Source: UBA6065 sp038063975 (lineage in GTDB: Bacteria > Patescibacteriota > Minisyncoccia > Phycocordibacterales > UBA6065). Taken from it: 18,641 nucleotides of DNA. How positions within the stretch are numbered: the first letter of the stretch is position 1; the number at the start of each line of letters is the position of its first letter. Below, piece by piece: positions 1 through 7,144 of the stretch. The translations under genes were made by a program, and so were the position numbers. The stretch is from the NCBI GenBank assembly GCA_038063975.1, contig JBBTTY010000022.1, positions 1 to 18,641 of the forward strand, read 5' to 3'. The notes under the pieces are model-generated. The model was not told the DNA's origin, searched no databases, and saw nothing but the letters and a program-made list of their open reading frames with translations.

Positions 1-53
1 TAGGACGGAGCCTTCTCAAGGCTCAAATCAGAGTTCGATTCTCTGTAGGGTCA
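1..53 (+). tRNA. tRNA-Glu (anticodon CTC), 5' part missing
   Basis: Only the 3' part of the tRNA is in the window. Visible are the 3' strand of the D stem (GGAC, 3-6), a perfect 5-bp anticodon stem (GAGCC 8-12 with GGCTC 20-24) around the loop TTCTCAA, and a 5-bp T stem (CAGAG/CTCTG, 29-33 and 41-45) around TTCGATT. The acceptor 3' strand is TAGGGTC (46-52), with discriminator A53. The anticodon at 15-17 is CTC, which reads Glu GAG. The variable loop is short, which argues against a class II tRNA such as tRNA-Leu or tRNA-Ser. The bases after A53 are CAC, not CCA, so CCA would have to be added after transcription. The GH3 gene begins 8 nt after the tRNA. Confidence 0.85.
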
Positions 54-61
54 CACAATTT

Positions 62-1249
62 ATGAATCGTTACCGAATATATATTGTCGCACTATTAATT
101 CTAGCGGTTGTGCTTATTTATTATGTAGATTTTTATTTATTTGATAAATTGAACAATCAAATATCAAACAATTTTTCTCTACCAGTTCAGCCTGTCGATA
201 ATATATATCCAATTATGGACAAAATGACTATTGAAGAAAAAGTCGGTCAAATGTTTCTCGCTGGAATATATACTAACGATAGTACAGAAATATTACAGAA
301 TCTTATAAAACAAAAAGAAATCGGTTCTGTAATCTTGTTAAGTCCCAATATTACTGGTAAAAAAATCTCTACAGTTACTGCTCTATTACAAAACGTAGCG
401 ACTACTTCTGGTCAACCGATTTTGCTTGTCACTGTCGACCAAGAGGGAGGAATCGTTTCTAGAATAAATTATTCACAATGGGAATTAACTTCACAAACAC
501 AAATAAAAAATTCGAAACAAGCTTATGATGTGGCTTTTACCAGGGGACGAGAACTTTATAATTCTGGTATTAATGTAAACTTTGCTCCGGTTTTAGATTA
601 CATTACGAATCCTTCATCATTCTTGTACAACCGTGTCTTCCGAGGAACAAAAGAAGAAGCTACTTTGTTTGGAATAGCTATGGTAAACGGTTATCAAGAT
701 GCTGGTATATCTGCTACAGTCAAACATTTTCCTGGACATGATGATAATTCCGTTGATTCTCATCGAACATTACCTATCTCACAAGTCACAAAAGAAAATA
801 TTTCTGAATATATCCAGATATTCCAGGAAGTTATAACTAAGGCAAAGCCCCTTATGGTTATGACAGGGCACATCTTATTTCCAAAGATCGATTCAATATA
901 TCCAGTAACACTATCACCAACAATAATTGGGCTGTTACGAAAAAGTTTTGGTTTTAATGGCGTAATTATTACTGATGATATGAACATGGGGGCGATAACC
1001 ACAAAATTTAGTATCGAGGAAGCAGCCAAACAGGCAGTCATTGCCGGTAACGATATTCTTTTATATGTTGCAACCAAAGAAACGATTGATCGTGCTTATA
1101 ATGCGATATTGAACGCAATCAAAAACAATCAAATATCAAAAGAGCGCATAGATTCAAGCGTTTACAGAATTCTCACTTTAAAAGCCAATTTATCGAAATT
1201 CTCTGACTCCGTCCCGCTCGGGTCACAAACTGTTAACCCAGAAATCTAG
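62..1249 (+). CDS. Membrane-anchored GH3 glycosidase, NagZ-like (beta-N-acetylhexosaminidase)
   Basis: Family GH3 enzymes of the NagZ type release N-acetylglucosamine from peptidoglycan fragments. Residues 6-27 form one hydrophobic segment, so the protein is probably anchored to the membrane with the catalytic barrel outside. The conserved MTIEEKVGQMFLAG opens the domain near residue 55. KHFPGHDDNSVDSH (221-234) carries the Asp-His pair (D232/H234) of the NagZ-type acid/base loop, although the usual GHG is GHD here. VIITDDMNMGA (301-311) contains the expected nucleophile, D305. At 395 aa it is a single-domain GH3 without the extra C-terminal domains of plant-type enzymes. The ATG at 62 has no Shine-Dalgarno; it lies 8 nt after the tRNA, so expression may depend on read-through from the tRNA transcript. 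The last 27 bp overlap the convergent gene at 1223-1729. The family is sure; the substrate is inferred. Confidence 0.88.
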   Translation: MNRYRIYIVALLILAVVLIYYVDFYLFDKLNNQISNNFSLPVQPVDNIYPIMDKMTIEEKVGQMFLAGIYTNDSTEILQNLIKQKEIGSVILLSPNITGKKISTVTALLQNVATTSGQPILLVTVDQEGGIVSRINYSQWELTSQTQIKNSKQAYDVAFTRGRELYNSGINVNFAPVLDYITNPSSFLYNRVFRGTKEEATLFGIAMVNGYQDAGISATVKHFPGHDDNSVDSHRTLPISQVTKENISEYIQIFQEVITKAKPLMVMTGHILFPKIDSIYPVTLSPTIIGLLRKSFGFNGVIITDDMNMGAITTKFSIEEAAKQAVIAGNDILLYVATKETIDRAYNAILNAIKNNQISKERIDSSVYRILTLKANLSKFSDSVPLGSQTVNPEI

Positions 1250-1729
1250 TTCGCGCTGATTTTTGAATTTCAGTATAGTTTTTTCTGGATATTGAGATAA
1301 AACTTTTTCGGTATGGATCAAGTTTCTCTTGTGATAATTCCAAATAAATTTCACAAATCCAATATCAAACTTTTCATTACAACCTTCCCCCATGTCGGGT
1401 CTAGTCTTGTTGTGATGAATTAGTCTTCTTTTCAATGCTCTAAAAGTGCAAACAAGTGGATTGAAATTTAATATGATTATGAGATCTGCAGCGCGAATAC
1501 GAGATTCAAGGGCGACTTTTTTATAATTACCGTCTATAACCCATTCATCATGAGTAGCGAGGATTTTTTCTACATCAATAGCCATGTCGGGCTTAGGTCG
1601 TTCAACCCACTCCGGTAGCCAGAATAATTTATCCATATGAAATACAGGCAAATGTAGCTTTTTACCCAATAGAGATGCCGTAGACGATTTGCCTGAGCAT
1701 GATCTGCCGAATATGAGAATCTTTTTCAT
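1223..1729 (-). CDS. P-loop NTPase of the adenylate-kinase-like / FlaR 'topology modulation' type
   Basis: A 168-residue small-molecule-kinase-like protein. The Walker A motif GRSCSGKSS (8-16) is at the N terminus. It is followed by HMDKLFWLPEW (31-41) and WVIDGNYKK (64-72), the pattern of proteins annotated as AAA ATPase or 'DNA topology modulation protein FlaR'. The basic stretch FRALKRRLIHHNKTRP (101-116) resembles a kinase lid. The substrate is unknown; the FlaR name is historical and does not define activity. The ATG start at 1729 is 33 nt from the divergent DUF5652-like gene, so the two share a very short divergent promoter region. The 3' end overlaps the GH3 gene by 27 bp, so convergent transcripts would be complementary there, and no terminator is visible between them. 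Confidence 0.75.
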   Translation of the reverse strand: MKKILIFGRSCSGKSSTASLLGKKLHLPVFHMDKLFWLPEWVERPKPDMAIDVEKILATHDEWVIDGNYKKVALESRIRAADLIIILNFNPLVCTFRALKRRLIHHNKTRPDMGEGCNEKFDIGFVKFIWNYHKRNLIHTEKVLSQYPEKTILKFKNQRELDFWVNSL

Positions 1730-1750
1730 GGTCTAAATAGTATCATTTGT

Positions 1751-1756
1751 TATAAT
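1751..1756 (+). promoter_or_regulatory. -10 box TATAAT, leaderless promoter of the DUF5652-like gene
   Basis: A perfect TATAAT ends 6 nt before the ATG at 1763, so transcription would begin at or next to the start codon. No good -35 is found 17 nt upstream and there is no room for a Shine-Dalgarno. The box lies in the 33-bp gap between two divergent genes. Confidence 0.6.
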
Positions 1757-1762
1757 GTTTGC

Positions 1763-2020
1763 ATGATGAATTATATAAATTACATGCATTATGGGTACGG
1801 GGGATATGGCTTTGGTGGTGGATTCGTTCCTTATCTTTTGCCTTTGGTGGTGGTGCTTTCTCTGTGGGCGATTTTTTGGAAAGGACTCGCTCTGTGGAAC
1901 GCGGCTAAACATCATGAGAAAGCTTGGTTTATCGCATTGCTCGTTATCAACACTTTCGGTATTTTGGAGATCATTTATCTCTTCCTTATAAAGAAGATAA
2001 AATGGTCTGACCTTTGGTAA
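1763..2020 (+). CDS. Small membrane protein, DUF5652-like
   Basis: An 85-residue protein with a Gly/Tyr-rich N terminus (YGYGGYGFGGG, about residues 10-20) and two hydrophobic helices (about 22-44 and 55-76). The intervening WKGLALWNAAKHHEKAWFIAL resembles the short PLDc_N/DUF5652-type membrane proteins common in Patescibacteria, where W-K-x-x-A-L-W and W-F-I-x-L are typical. Function is unknown. The gene seems to be read from a leaderless promoter (TATAAT at 1751-1756). Its TAA stop overlaps the TTG start of the M23 peptidase (TTGGTAA, 2014-2020), so the two are probably translationally coupled and may act together in the envelope. The family assignment comes from memory of the motif pattern. 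Confidence 0.78.
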   Translation: MMNYINYMHYGYGGYGFGGGFVPYLLPLVVVLSLWAIFWKGLALWNAAKHHEKAWFIALLVINTFGILEIIYLFLIKKIKWSDLW

Positions 2021-2868
2021 AAATTTTTCTCAAGTTTTTAATAGTACCCGTTTTTTTACTCCCCGCACAAACTCTCGCGGCGAGCTTGGTTGTTGTTCCA
2101 GAAAATCCGATTCAAGGCGAGCCGATTATGATTTCTATAGTGGCGACTGGGGCGGCGCAGAATGTACAAAGCTTTTCTTTTGACGGCAAGAAGCTCGGAA
2201 TATTCACTTGGAAGAATCAGCTAACTGGTCTTTATGGAATTGACCTATATAAAACTCCCGGAATTTACAAAATAAAAGCAATTTTGCAGAGTGGGGAAGT
2301 TTTGGAGAGGGAAATTGTTGTAGGCAAGAGAAAAAAAGTAGAAGTTCCTCTCGATATTCCACAAAAACTCGGGGGTAATACACAGGCGAGTGCAAAGGAG
2401 CTCGTGAGCACACTGGCCCAAGAAAATGCTGGCTTGCTGGGTCTGCGCACAGGAAGTCATGCTTTCTGGAAAGAAAATTTTGTATATCCAATCGCAGATC
2501 CTATTATAACCGACACATACGGATATCAAAGACAAACCGGCGGATATTCAATAGCACACAAAGGAGTTGATTTTCGAGCAGTCGAAGGTATTCCTGTTTT
2601 AGCTATGAACCGTGGTGTGGTGCGTATCGCTAGATGGGGTAGAAATTATGGAAACACAATCGTTGTCGATCACGGCCTCGGCCTGCAAACTTTTTACATG
2701 CACCTATCGAAAATAAAAGTGAACGAAGGCGAGCTCGTTTTGCCAAAACAAATTATCGGACTATCAGGACAGACAGGCTATGCCGAAAAATCACATTTAC
2801 ATATCACAGTTCGCATCAATGACATCTCTATAGATCCGGTGAAATTTATAGAATTCTTTAAATATTGA
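2014..2868 (+). CDS. Secreted M23-family (LytM/peptidase M23) metallopeptidase
   Basis: M23 enzymes cut peptidoglycan cross-links or, when degenerate, regulate amidases. Residues 1-23 form a signal peptide with likely cleavage after LAA. Residues 24-105 are a beta-rich, Ig-like region; the M23 domain covers about 155-284. The zinc ligands are complete: H182 and D186 in HKGVD, and H263 of HLH (261-263), with H230 in FYMHLS as the further catalytic His. The enzyme is therefore probably active outside the cell. The start is TTG at 2014: it overlaps the stop of the upstream gene by 7 nt, and no ATG or GTG lies closer to the signal peptide. The next Met is inside the mature protein. The TGA stop is 7 nt from the convergent trxB-like stop at 2876, with no obvious terminator between. 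Confidence 0.9.
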   Translation: MVKIFLKFLIVPVFLLPAQTLAASLVVVPENPIQGEPIMISIVATGAAQNVQSFSFDGKKLGIFTWKNQLTGLYGIDLYKTPGIYKIKAILQSGEVLEREIVVGKRKKVEVPLDIPQKLGGNTQASAKELVSTLAQENAGLLGLRTGSHAFWKENFVYPIADPIITDTYGYQRQTGGYSIAHKGVDFRAVEGIPVLAMNRGVVRIARWGRNYGNTIVVDHGLGLQTFYMHLSKIKVNEGELVLPKQIIGLSGQTGYAEKSHLHITVRINDISIDPVKFIEFFKY

Positions 2869-2875
2869 TTATTTA

Positions 2876-3841
2876 TTATTTCGCGTGTAAATAAACATAA
2901 ATATCCTCCAGAGCTTTAATGGCATCGCCGGCAGATATGTTGTTTTGATGATACAGACCGTCCGTAGAATCTCCCGCAGCCCAGACACCCTCTACTGATG
3001 TTGATTGGGTGCGTGAATCCACAGTTATACGGCCGAAAGGATCTAGAGGAAGCAAATCTCTGGCGAATTCATTAGAAGGAATAGAGCCGATTTCGACGAA
3101 TATGCCACCGACAAGCAATTCCTGCGTCTGGCCTGAATTTTTGTCTAGATAGGTGAGAGATTTTACGAATTTGTCGCCCTTTATTTCTAATAATTGTGCA
3201 TTTCGGAGAGCCTGAAGTTTTGGATTTAAAAGTAGCTTTTTTACTGTTACGGGATCTGCCCTGAACTCATCGCTACGATTGAGCAGAGTAACTGATTTGC
3301 AATAAGCGAGGAGCTGAGCGGCGCTTTCAAATGCGGCGTTTCCGCCACCTATGACAGCCACATCTTGGCCGGCAAAAACCGGTCCGTCACAAGAGGCGCA
3401 ATATGTAATGCCTTTGTGCTCGTATCTGTCTGCACCAGGAACAGACAGTTTTCGTCTGTGGCTACCAGTTGTGATGAGAATTGTTTTAGCAGAGTAGGGA
3501 GAAGTAGAATCAGACTTATCAGTTGTGATTTCGAATCCACCATTCAATCCGCCCTCTACCGACCCTTTCGAATTTTCTTTTTTTGTGATTTTCGTAACAG
3601 TTTCGCCGACTTTTATGTCTACGACATCGCTCGCATAGGCCCGCAAGTGTTCCTCAAGCATTTTGGCAAAATCAGGACCGGAAACATTGATTGTACCTAT
3701 CCAATTCTCTATACCCTCCGAAACCACACTCTGATTGTTCCAGTCTTTTGTAATAAAAAGTGTCTTTAGTCGTTTGCGTGAAGCATAAACACCTGCCGCC
3801 ACCCCAGCTGGTCCTCCACCTATGATTGCTAGGTCGTACAT
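2876..3841 (-). CDS. trxB: Thioredoxin-reductase-like FAD/NAD(P) flavoprotein
   Basis: A 321-residue two-dinucleotide-binding flavoprotein. The FAD motif GGGPAG is at 8-13, the redox-active CASC (C148/C151) is followed by DGP as in bacterial TrxR, and the second nucleotide-binding motif VIGGGNAAFESA is at 163-174. The FAD closing motif VWAAGDSTDG lies near 287-296. This supports a role in passing electrons to thioredoxin or glutaredoxin-like proteins. The NADPH-specificity signature (HRRxxFRA in classical TrxB) reads LNRSDEFRA here, so the electron donor may be NADH or something else. An insertion rich in Ser/Gly/Lys lies near 90-117. The gene is monocistronic: it has its own -10 box and lies beyond the ftsZ 3' element. 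TrxB is the best name, but a TrxR-like oxidoreductase with another partner is possible. Confidence 0.85.
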   Translation of the reverse strand: MYDLAIIGGGPAGVAAGVYASRKRLKTLFITKDWNNQSVVSEGIENWIGTINVSGPDFAKMLEEHLRAYASDVVDIKVGETVTKITKKENSKGSVEGGLNGGFEITTDKSDSTSPYSAKTILITTGSHRRKLSVPGADRYEHKGITYCASCDGPVFAGQDVAVIGGGNAAFESAAQLLAYCKSVTLLNRSDEFRADPVTVKKLLLNPKLQALRNAQLLEIKGDKFVKSLTYLDKNSGQTQELLVGGIFVEIGSIPSNEFARDLLPLDPFGRITVDSRTQSTSVEGVWAAGDSTDGLYHQNNISAGDAIKALEDIYVYLHAK

Positions 3842-3851
3842 ATGTGGATGA

Positions 3852-3857
3852 ATTATA
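3852..3857 (-). promoter_or_regulatory. -10 box TATAAT of the trxB-like gene
   Basis: On the minus strand TATAAT is followed by 10 nt and then the ATG at 3841, giving a 5' leader of about 0-4 nt. It lies between the ftsZ 3' stem-loop element and the gene, so the gene is probably transcribed independently of ftsZ. Confidence 0.55.
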
Positions 3858-3874
3858 ACAGATGGAAAGTTTTA

Positions 3875-3987
3875 AATTGCGAAAGGAACACTCGCGTGGA
3901 GACGCCTGAGGAGCGACGGCGACGAAGTCGAGGAGATTTTCTAGCAAGAAAATCTCCGTGCTCCACAAGAGTGTTCCTTTCGCAATT
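3875..3987 (-). repeat. Large 3'-UTR stem-loop element, copy A (after ftsZ)
   Basis: A 113-bp imperfect palindrome starting 2 nt after the ftsZ stop. The outer stem is a perfect 19-bp inverted repeat (3875-3893 with 3969-3987). A 2x2 internal loop follows, then a 6-bp stem (GTGGAG 3896-3901 with CTCCAC 3961-3966). Read in the ftsZ sense, an 11-bp hairpin GGAGATTTTCT/AGAAAATCTCC with loop TGCT comes first (3932-3957). A GC-rich part follows containing a CGACTTCGTCG hairpin and a CGTC loop closed by only two GC pairs. No T-run follows the outer stem, so it is not a standard intrinsic terminator. It shares its layout and GCGAAAGGAA arm sequence with three other elements in the window. Confidence 0.85.
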
Positions 3988-3989
3988 CT

Positions 3990-5153
3990 TTATTTCTTTC
4001 TCCGCAGAAACGCTGGCACGGCACCCCAGTCATCATCGTCCGAATTGATCGTCGGAATTGATTTTTTGTCTTCTATTGTATTCTTTGAATCTGATTTTGA
4101 GAAACTGTTATGAATTTTAGCTTTGTCCAGCTCTTCTCTTATTTCAGGACCGGAAAATAGAGATTTGCTTTTTGCTAGAGGGGCGGGACTCGTGCCACCA
4201 TCACCAAATCCAGAGGCAATGACCGTCACTTTGATTTCGCCTTTCTTTAGCTTTTCATCTCGTACTGTACCGAATATGACTTTGGCATTCGGATCTATGG
4301 ATTCAGTTATGACTTTGGCCGCATCTTGGATTTCAAACATAGTGAGATCGTCTCCACCGGCAATGGAGAAGAGCACGCCTTTGGCACCGGCAATAGATAT
4401 ATCGAGCAGAGGAGAACTGATAGCCATTTTGGCAGCATCTTCGGCGCGCTTTTCACCAGATGCATGACCTATGCCCATGAGAGCCGAGCCGGTATTTTCC
4501 ATGACGGCTCTAATATCGGCAAAGTCAATGTTTATAATTCCGGGAGTGGTTATGAGGTCTGATATACCTTCAACCGCCTGTTTTAATACTTCATCGCACA
4601 TGGCAAAGGCCGCTTTGGCCGTAGTGTTCTTTTCTATATTTGAGAGAAGTCTGTCGTTTGGAATGACGATGATGGCGTCTACTTCTTTTTTTAGGGCTTC
4701 GAGAGATATCTCGGCTACTTTCATTCTCTGAGAGCCTTCAAAAAAGAAAGGTTTTGTAACAACAGCCACAGTCAGTGCACCGAGCTCCTTTGCGGTTTTT
4801 GCGACGATAGGGGAGGCACCGCTACACGTGCCACCTCCTAATCCTCCGGCGACGAAAACCATATCGGCGCCTTTGATGGCTTCTTGAACTTCTTCTTTTG
4901 TCTCTTCTACGGCGCGCCGACCGAGTTCGACATTCATGCCCGTGCCGAGACCTTTGGTCAGATTTTTACCTATATGAATCTTCTTCTTGGAAAGGGTGTG
5001 ATGCAAGTCTTGGGCATCTGTATTCACGCCGATAAACTCAACTCCTTTTACTTTGGAATTGATCATGTGATTTATGGCGTTCTTGCCTGAACCGCCGATA
5101 CCGAGCACTTTGATTCTAGCGAATGTTTCTACTTCAGGGATGATATGAGGCAT
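3990..5153 (-). CDS. ftsZ: Cell division protein FtsZ
   Basis: FtsZ is the tubulin-like GTPase that forms the Z-ring. The 387-residue protein has the N-terminal VLGIGGSGKNAINHM (about 16-30), the nucleotide loop NTDAQDL (44-50) and the T7 loop NIDFADIR (208-215) with D210 and D213, which complete the GTPase site of the next subunit. A low-complexity linker (about 330-370) leads to the C-terminal VPAFLRRKK, a good match to the conserved tail that binds FtsA. The tubulin signature, normally GGGTGTG, reads GGGTCSG (106-112): C110 replaces a Gly and S111 a Thr. The ATG start at 5153 lies 100 nt downstream of ftsA. It ends the lepB-to-ftsZ run and is followed by stem-loop element A. Confidence 0.97.
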   Translation of the reverse strand: MPHIIPEVETFARIKVLGIGGSGKNAINHMINSKVKGVEFIGVNTDAQDLHHTLSKKKIHIGKNLTKGLGTGMNVELGRRAVEETKEEVQEAIKGADMVFVAGGLGGGTCSGASPIVAKTAKELGALTVAVVTKPFFFEGSQRMKVAEISLEALKKEVDAIIVIPNDRLLSNIEKNTTAKAAFAMCDEVLKQAVEGISDLITTPGIINIDFADIRAVMENTGSALMGIGHASGEKRAEDAAKMAISSPLLDISIAGAKGVLFSIAGGDDLTMFEIQDAAKVITESIDPNAKVIFGTVRDEKLKKGEIKVTVIASGFGDGGTSPAPLAKSKSLFSGPEIREELDKAKIHNSFSKSDSKNTIEDKKSIPTINSDDDDWGAVPAFLRRKK

Positions 5154-5171
5154 GTTGTATATAAAGGATAA

Positions 5172-5219
5172 TTAAGCGAAAAGCGAGCTTGTTTTCGTTG
5201 GTTTGGTAAGCCGAGTATA
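5172..5219 (-). promoter_or_regulatory. ftsZ leader: extended -10 promoter and small hairpin
   Basis: In the 100-bp ftsA-ftsZ gap the minus strand contains TGATATACT, an extended -10 (TATACT at 5214-5219), giving a leader of about 54 nt. The leader holds a short hairpin around CGAAAA...TTTTCG (about 5172-5202). AT-rich TATATA-type sequences next to the ATG could be a second, near-leaderless start. This would allow ftsZ to be expressed separately from ftsA. Confidence 0.4.
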
Positions 5220-5253
5220 TCATACCAAAATGTTTTCAAAATACAATAGTTTG

Positions 5254-6429
5254 CTATGGCAATAACTGTGAGAGCCACGAGCCTAATTTTTTGGCCAGAG
5301 TAGTTCCGTTTTTTGAAAAACCTTGGTCTGTTGCATCTTCTGTGCCTACACCGAGGATAGACAAACCATAAGCAACTGACCATGTGGAATCTTTTATATT
5401 GTCTTTGCCGTTTACAGATAGGGTGCCTATGCGGGCGGGCAGTTTGAGAGCAGATTTCGCCATATCTTCTATGAAAGGTAGATTTGATCCACCACCAGTT
5501 ATAACGATGCCTGCAGGTAAGAGTCCGTTTCTGTCTATTTTTTTCAAATGAGCTTCGATGAGATCAAATATGTCAGAAACTCTCGCATGAATAATTTCGT
5601 CGAGTTTTTTCTGTGAGAATTCTGCACCTGATAAAACTCCACGTTTTAATTTTTCCGCCTCTTCTATGGTTACTTTCAGTCCCAAAGCGATATCGTTCGT
5701 TATATCTGTCGAGCCTATAGGAAAAACCTCCAGAGAAACCGGCAGATTATTTTCAAAGACAACGATGGAAACAGTTTCGGCGCCGATATTGGCGAGCAGG
5801 CACCCGGCCACTTTTTGATTTTTGGATAAAGTGACAAGAGAAGCGGCCAATGGCGACGCTACGATGTCGAGTACCTCTATACCTGCGTCTGTAATCGTCT
5901 CAATCAAATCATCGAGATGTTGTGAAAGGCAGGTGATAAAGAGTACCTTGGCTTCGAGCTTGTTCCCTTTCATACCTAAAGGTCGGCCAAACACAGGCTT
6001 GCCGTCGATTTTATATGACAAAGGAACCGTGTGAATGATGCGACGGTTTATAATTTGCGATCCGGGAATGTTTTTTTCAGCCATATGGATGGCTTTTTCT
6101 ATATCCATATCAGTTACCTCTGTGTCGGCACGCGATGTGACGGCGTTGCCGAGAGATACGACGCTTTCGAGGCTCATACCACCCTGTGATATGAAGGCGC
6201 GTTTCACTTTTACACCACTGGCTTTTTCGGCCTGAGTTATCGCCGAGATGACGTTCCGTGTTACTTCACGGCTGTTTACGATATATCCATGGCGCAAGCC
6301 TCGGCATTCAGCGTGACCTGTGCCTATGATTTTGGCGAGGTTTTTCTCATCAGCTGGATTTGATTCCGCCATAACTACTTTTACTTCATGTGTGCCTATG
6401 TCGATGCCTGTAGCGATGTGTGTGCGCAT
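5254..6429 (-). CDS. ftsA: Cell division protein FtsA
   Basis: FtsA is the actin-like ATPase that tethers FtsZ filaments to the membrane. The phosphate-1 motif GIDIGTHEVKVV is at 8-19, the 1C subdomain follows (about 85-165), and LLANIGAETVSIVVFENN (about 211-228) matches the phosphate-2 region. GIVITGGGSNLPFIEDMA (about 327-344) is the adenosine motif. The C-terminal KKLGSWLSQLLP fits the amphipathic membrane-targeting helix. Length (391 aa) is slightly below that of E. coli FtsA. The ATG at 6429 lies 28 nt after the ybeY stop; a TATAAC at 6441-6446 (minus) leaves 11 nt to the start, so a nearly leaderless internal transcript is possible. It is paired with ftsZ downstream as in most bacteria. 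Confidence 0.95.
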   Translation of the reverse strand: MRTHIATGIDIGTHEVKVVMAESNPADEKNLAKIIGTGHAECRGLRHGYIVNSREVTRNVISAITQAEKASGVKVKRAFISQGGMSLESVVSLGNAVTSRADTEVTDMDIEKAIHMAEKNIPGSQIINRRIIHTVPLSYKIDGKPVFGRPLGMKGNKLEAKVLFITCLSQHLDDLIETITDAGIEVLDIVASPLAASLVTLSKNQKVAGCLLANIGAETVSIVVFENNLPVSLEVFPIGSTDITNDIALGLKVTIEEAEKLKRGVLSGAEFSQKKLDEIIHARVSDIFDLIEAHLKKIDRNGLLPAGIVITGGGSNLPFIEDMAKSALKLPARIGTLSVNGKDNIKDSTWSVAYGLSILGVGTEDATDQGFSKNGTTLAKKLGSWLSQLLP

Positions 6430-6457
6430 GTTTATAAAATGTTATATCACTTAGCAC

Positions 6458-6838
6458 CTAAACTCCAAACTGTTTCCGAAATTTGGCTTCCGTTCTCTCC
6501 ATTGTACTCCCATGTATCATTCCTTTCAAATGGACAAGTCCGTGGATATAGAGATAACCCACAAATTTGGAATAAGTTTTATCAAAATCGCTCGCCTGAC
6601 GTCTGGCTTCAAATGGATTTATGAAAATTTCTCCAGCGTTTTTGTCTAGTTCAAAAGATAGAATATTGGGAATGTAATTTCTATCACGACTTTTTATATT
6701 TATTTCTCGCGATTCTCTGTCGTTGACGAAAACGAGGGAGAGATCATACTCAGAGCCGAGTATAGCGTCTTTTATCTGCGCGAAAGGCAAGCGGGGAAGC
6801 CGACCTTTTGTTTTATTGCGCAAAGAAAATTTGGTCAT
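6458..6838 (-). CDS. ybeY: Endoribonuclease YbeY (rRNA maturation)
   Basis: YbeY is a zinc-dependent RNase active in 16S rRNA 3'-end maturation and ribosome quality control. The metal-binding motif HGxxHLxGxxH is intact (H99, H103, H109, in YIHGLVHLKGMIHG), preceded by the family's SLVFVND segment (34-40) and the LSFEL strand (60-64). At 126 aa it is shorter than most homologues, mainly at the N terminus. The start ATG overlaps the rpsU stop (TAATG, 6836-6840), indicating translational coupling. The neighbouring small-subunit protein gene fits a ribosome assembly role. Confidence 0.92.
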   Translation of the reverse strand: MTKFSLRNKTKGRLPRLPFAQIKDAILGSEYDLSLVFVNDRESREINIKSRDRNYIPNILSFELDKNAGEIFINPFEARRQASDFDKTYSKFVGYLYIHGLVHLKGMIHGSTMERTEAKFRKQFGV

Positions 6839-7092
6839 TATCTCTTGCCTCTGCCACGTGGAAGATCTGGGTTTATTTTGCCGAGCTTTATGTCACGCAT
6901 CACTTCAAAGCGATGTTTTATGGATTGGAGGGTTTTCATTTTTGTCTTGTAATGCGAGAGAGTGCGCTCGTGATAACGGATGCCACGAACGCGAGGCAAG
7001 ACGCCCGAACCTTGGACGCGTTTTGTAAACCTGCGGAGCAAGCCCAGAGGATTTTCCGTGCCGTTTCTAGTTACTTCTACATTTGTTGCCAT
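6838..7092 (-). CDS. rpsU: Divergent small-subunit ribosomal protein bS21
   Basis: An 84-residue basic protein. NPLGLLRRFTKRVQGSGVLPRVRGIRYHER (about 14-43) is the bS21 core, where the family shows a LLRRFkR...sGvl.e.R.r.yyekP pattern; the remainder is a Lys/Arg-rich helix and the basic tail PRGRGKR. bS21 sits near the anti-Shine-Dalgarno and the mRNA 5' end in the 30S platform. The ATG at 7092 (MATNVEV) is preferred over an in-frame GTG at 7110 because the family begins at this strand. It is coupled to ybeY through TAATG. It lies 52 nt after the HisRS-like gene; the gap can form a weak hairpin bounded by TCTAG/CTAGA. The assignment is good but sequence divergence is large. Confidence 0.82.
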   Translation of the reverse strand: MATNVEVTRNGTENPLGLLRRFTKRVQGSGVLPRVRGIRYHERTLSHYKTKMKTLQSIKHRFEVMRDIKLGKINPDLPRGRGKR

Positions 7093-7144
7093 GAATGGAC
7101 AGCTTATCACAGCCTCTAGAAAAGCTCAAGTTTTAAGCCATCAT

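Noticed and set aside
3365..3769. Plus-strand ORF opposite trxB
   Set aside because: A shadow of the coding strand: the product is Cys/Arg/Phe-rich without motifs, while the opposite frame has a complete flavoprotein.
3875..3987. Stem-loop elements as integron attC sites
   Set aside because: Size and palindromy are similar, but there is no integrase, no R/L-box triplets (GTTRRRY) and no cassette array; genes between them are core loci in both orientations.
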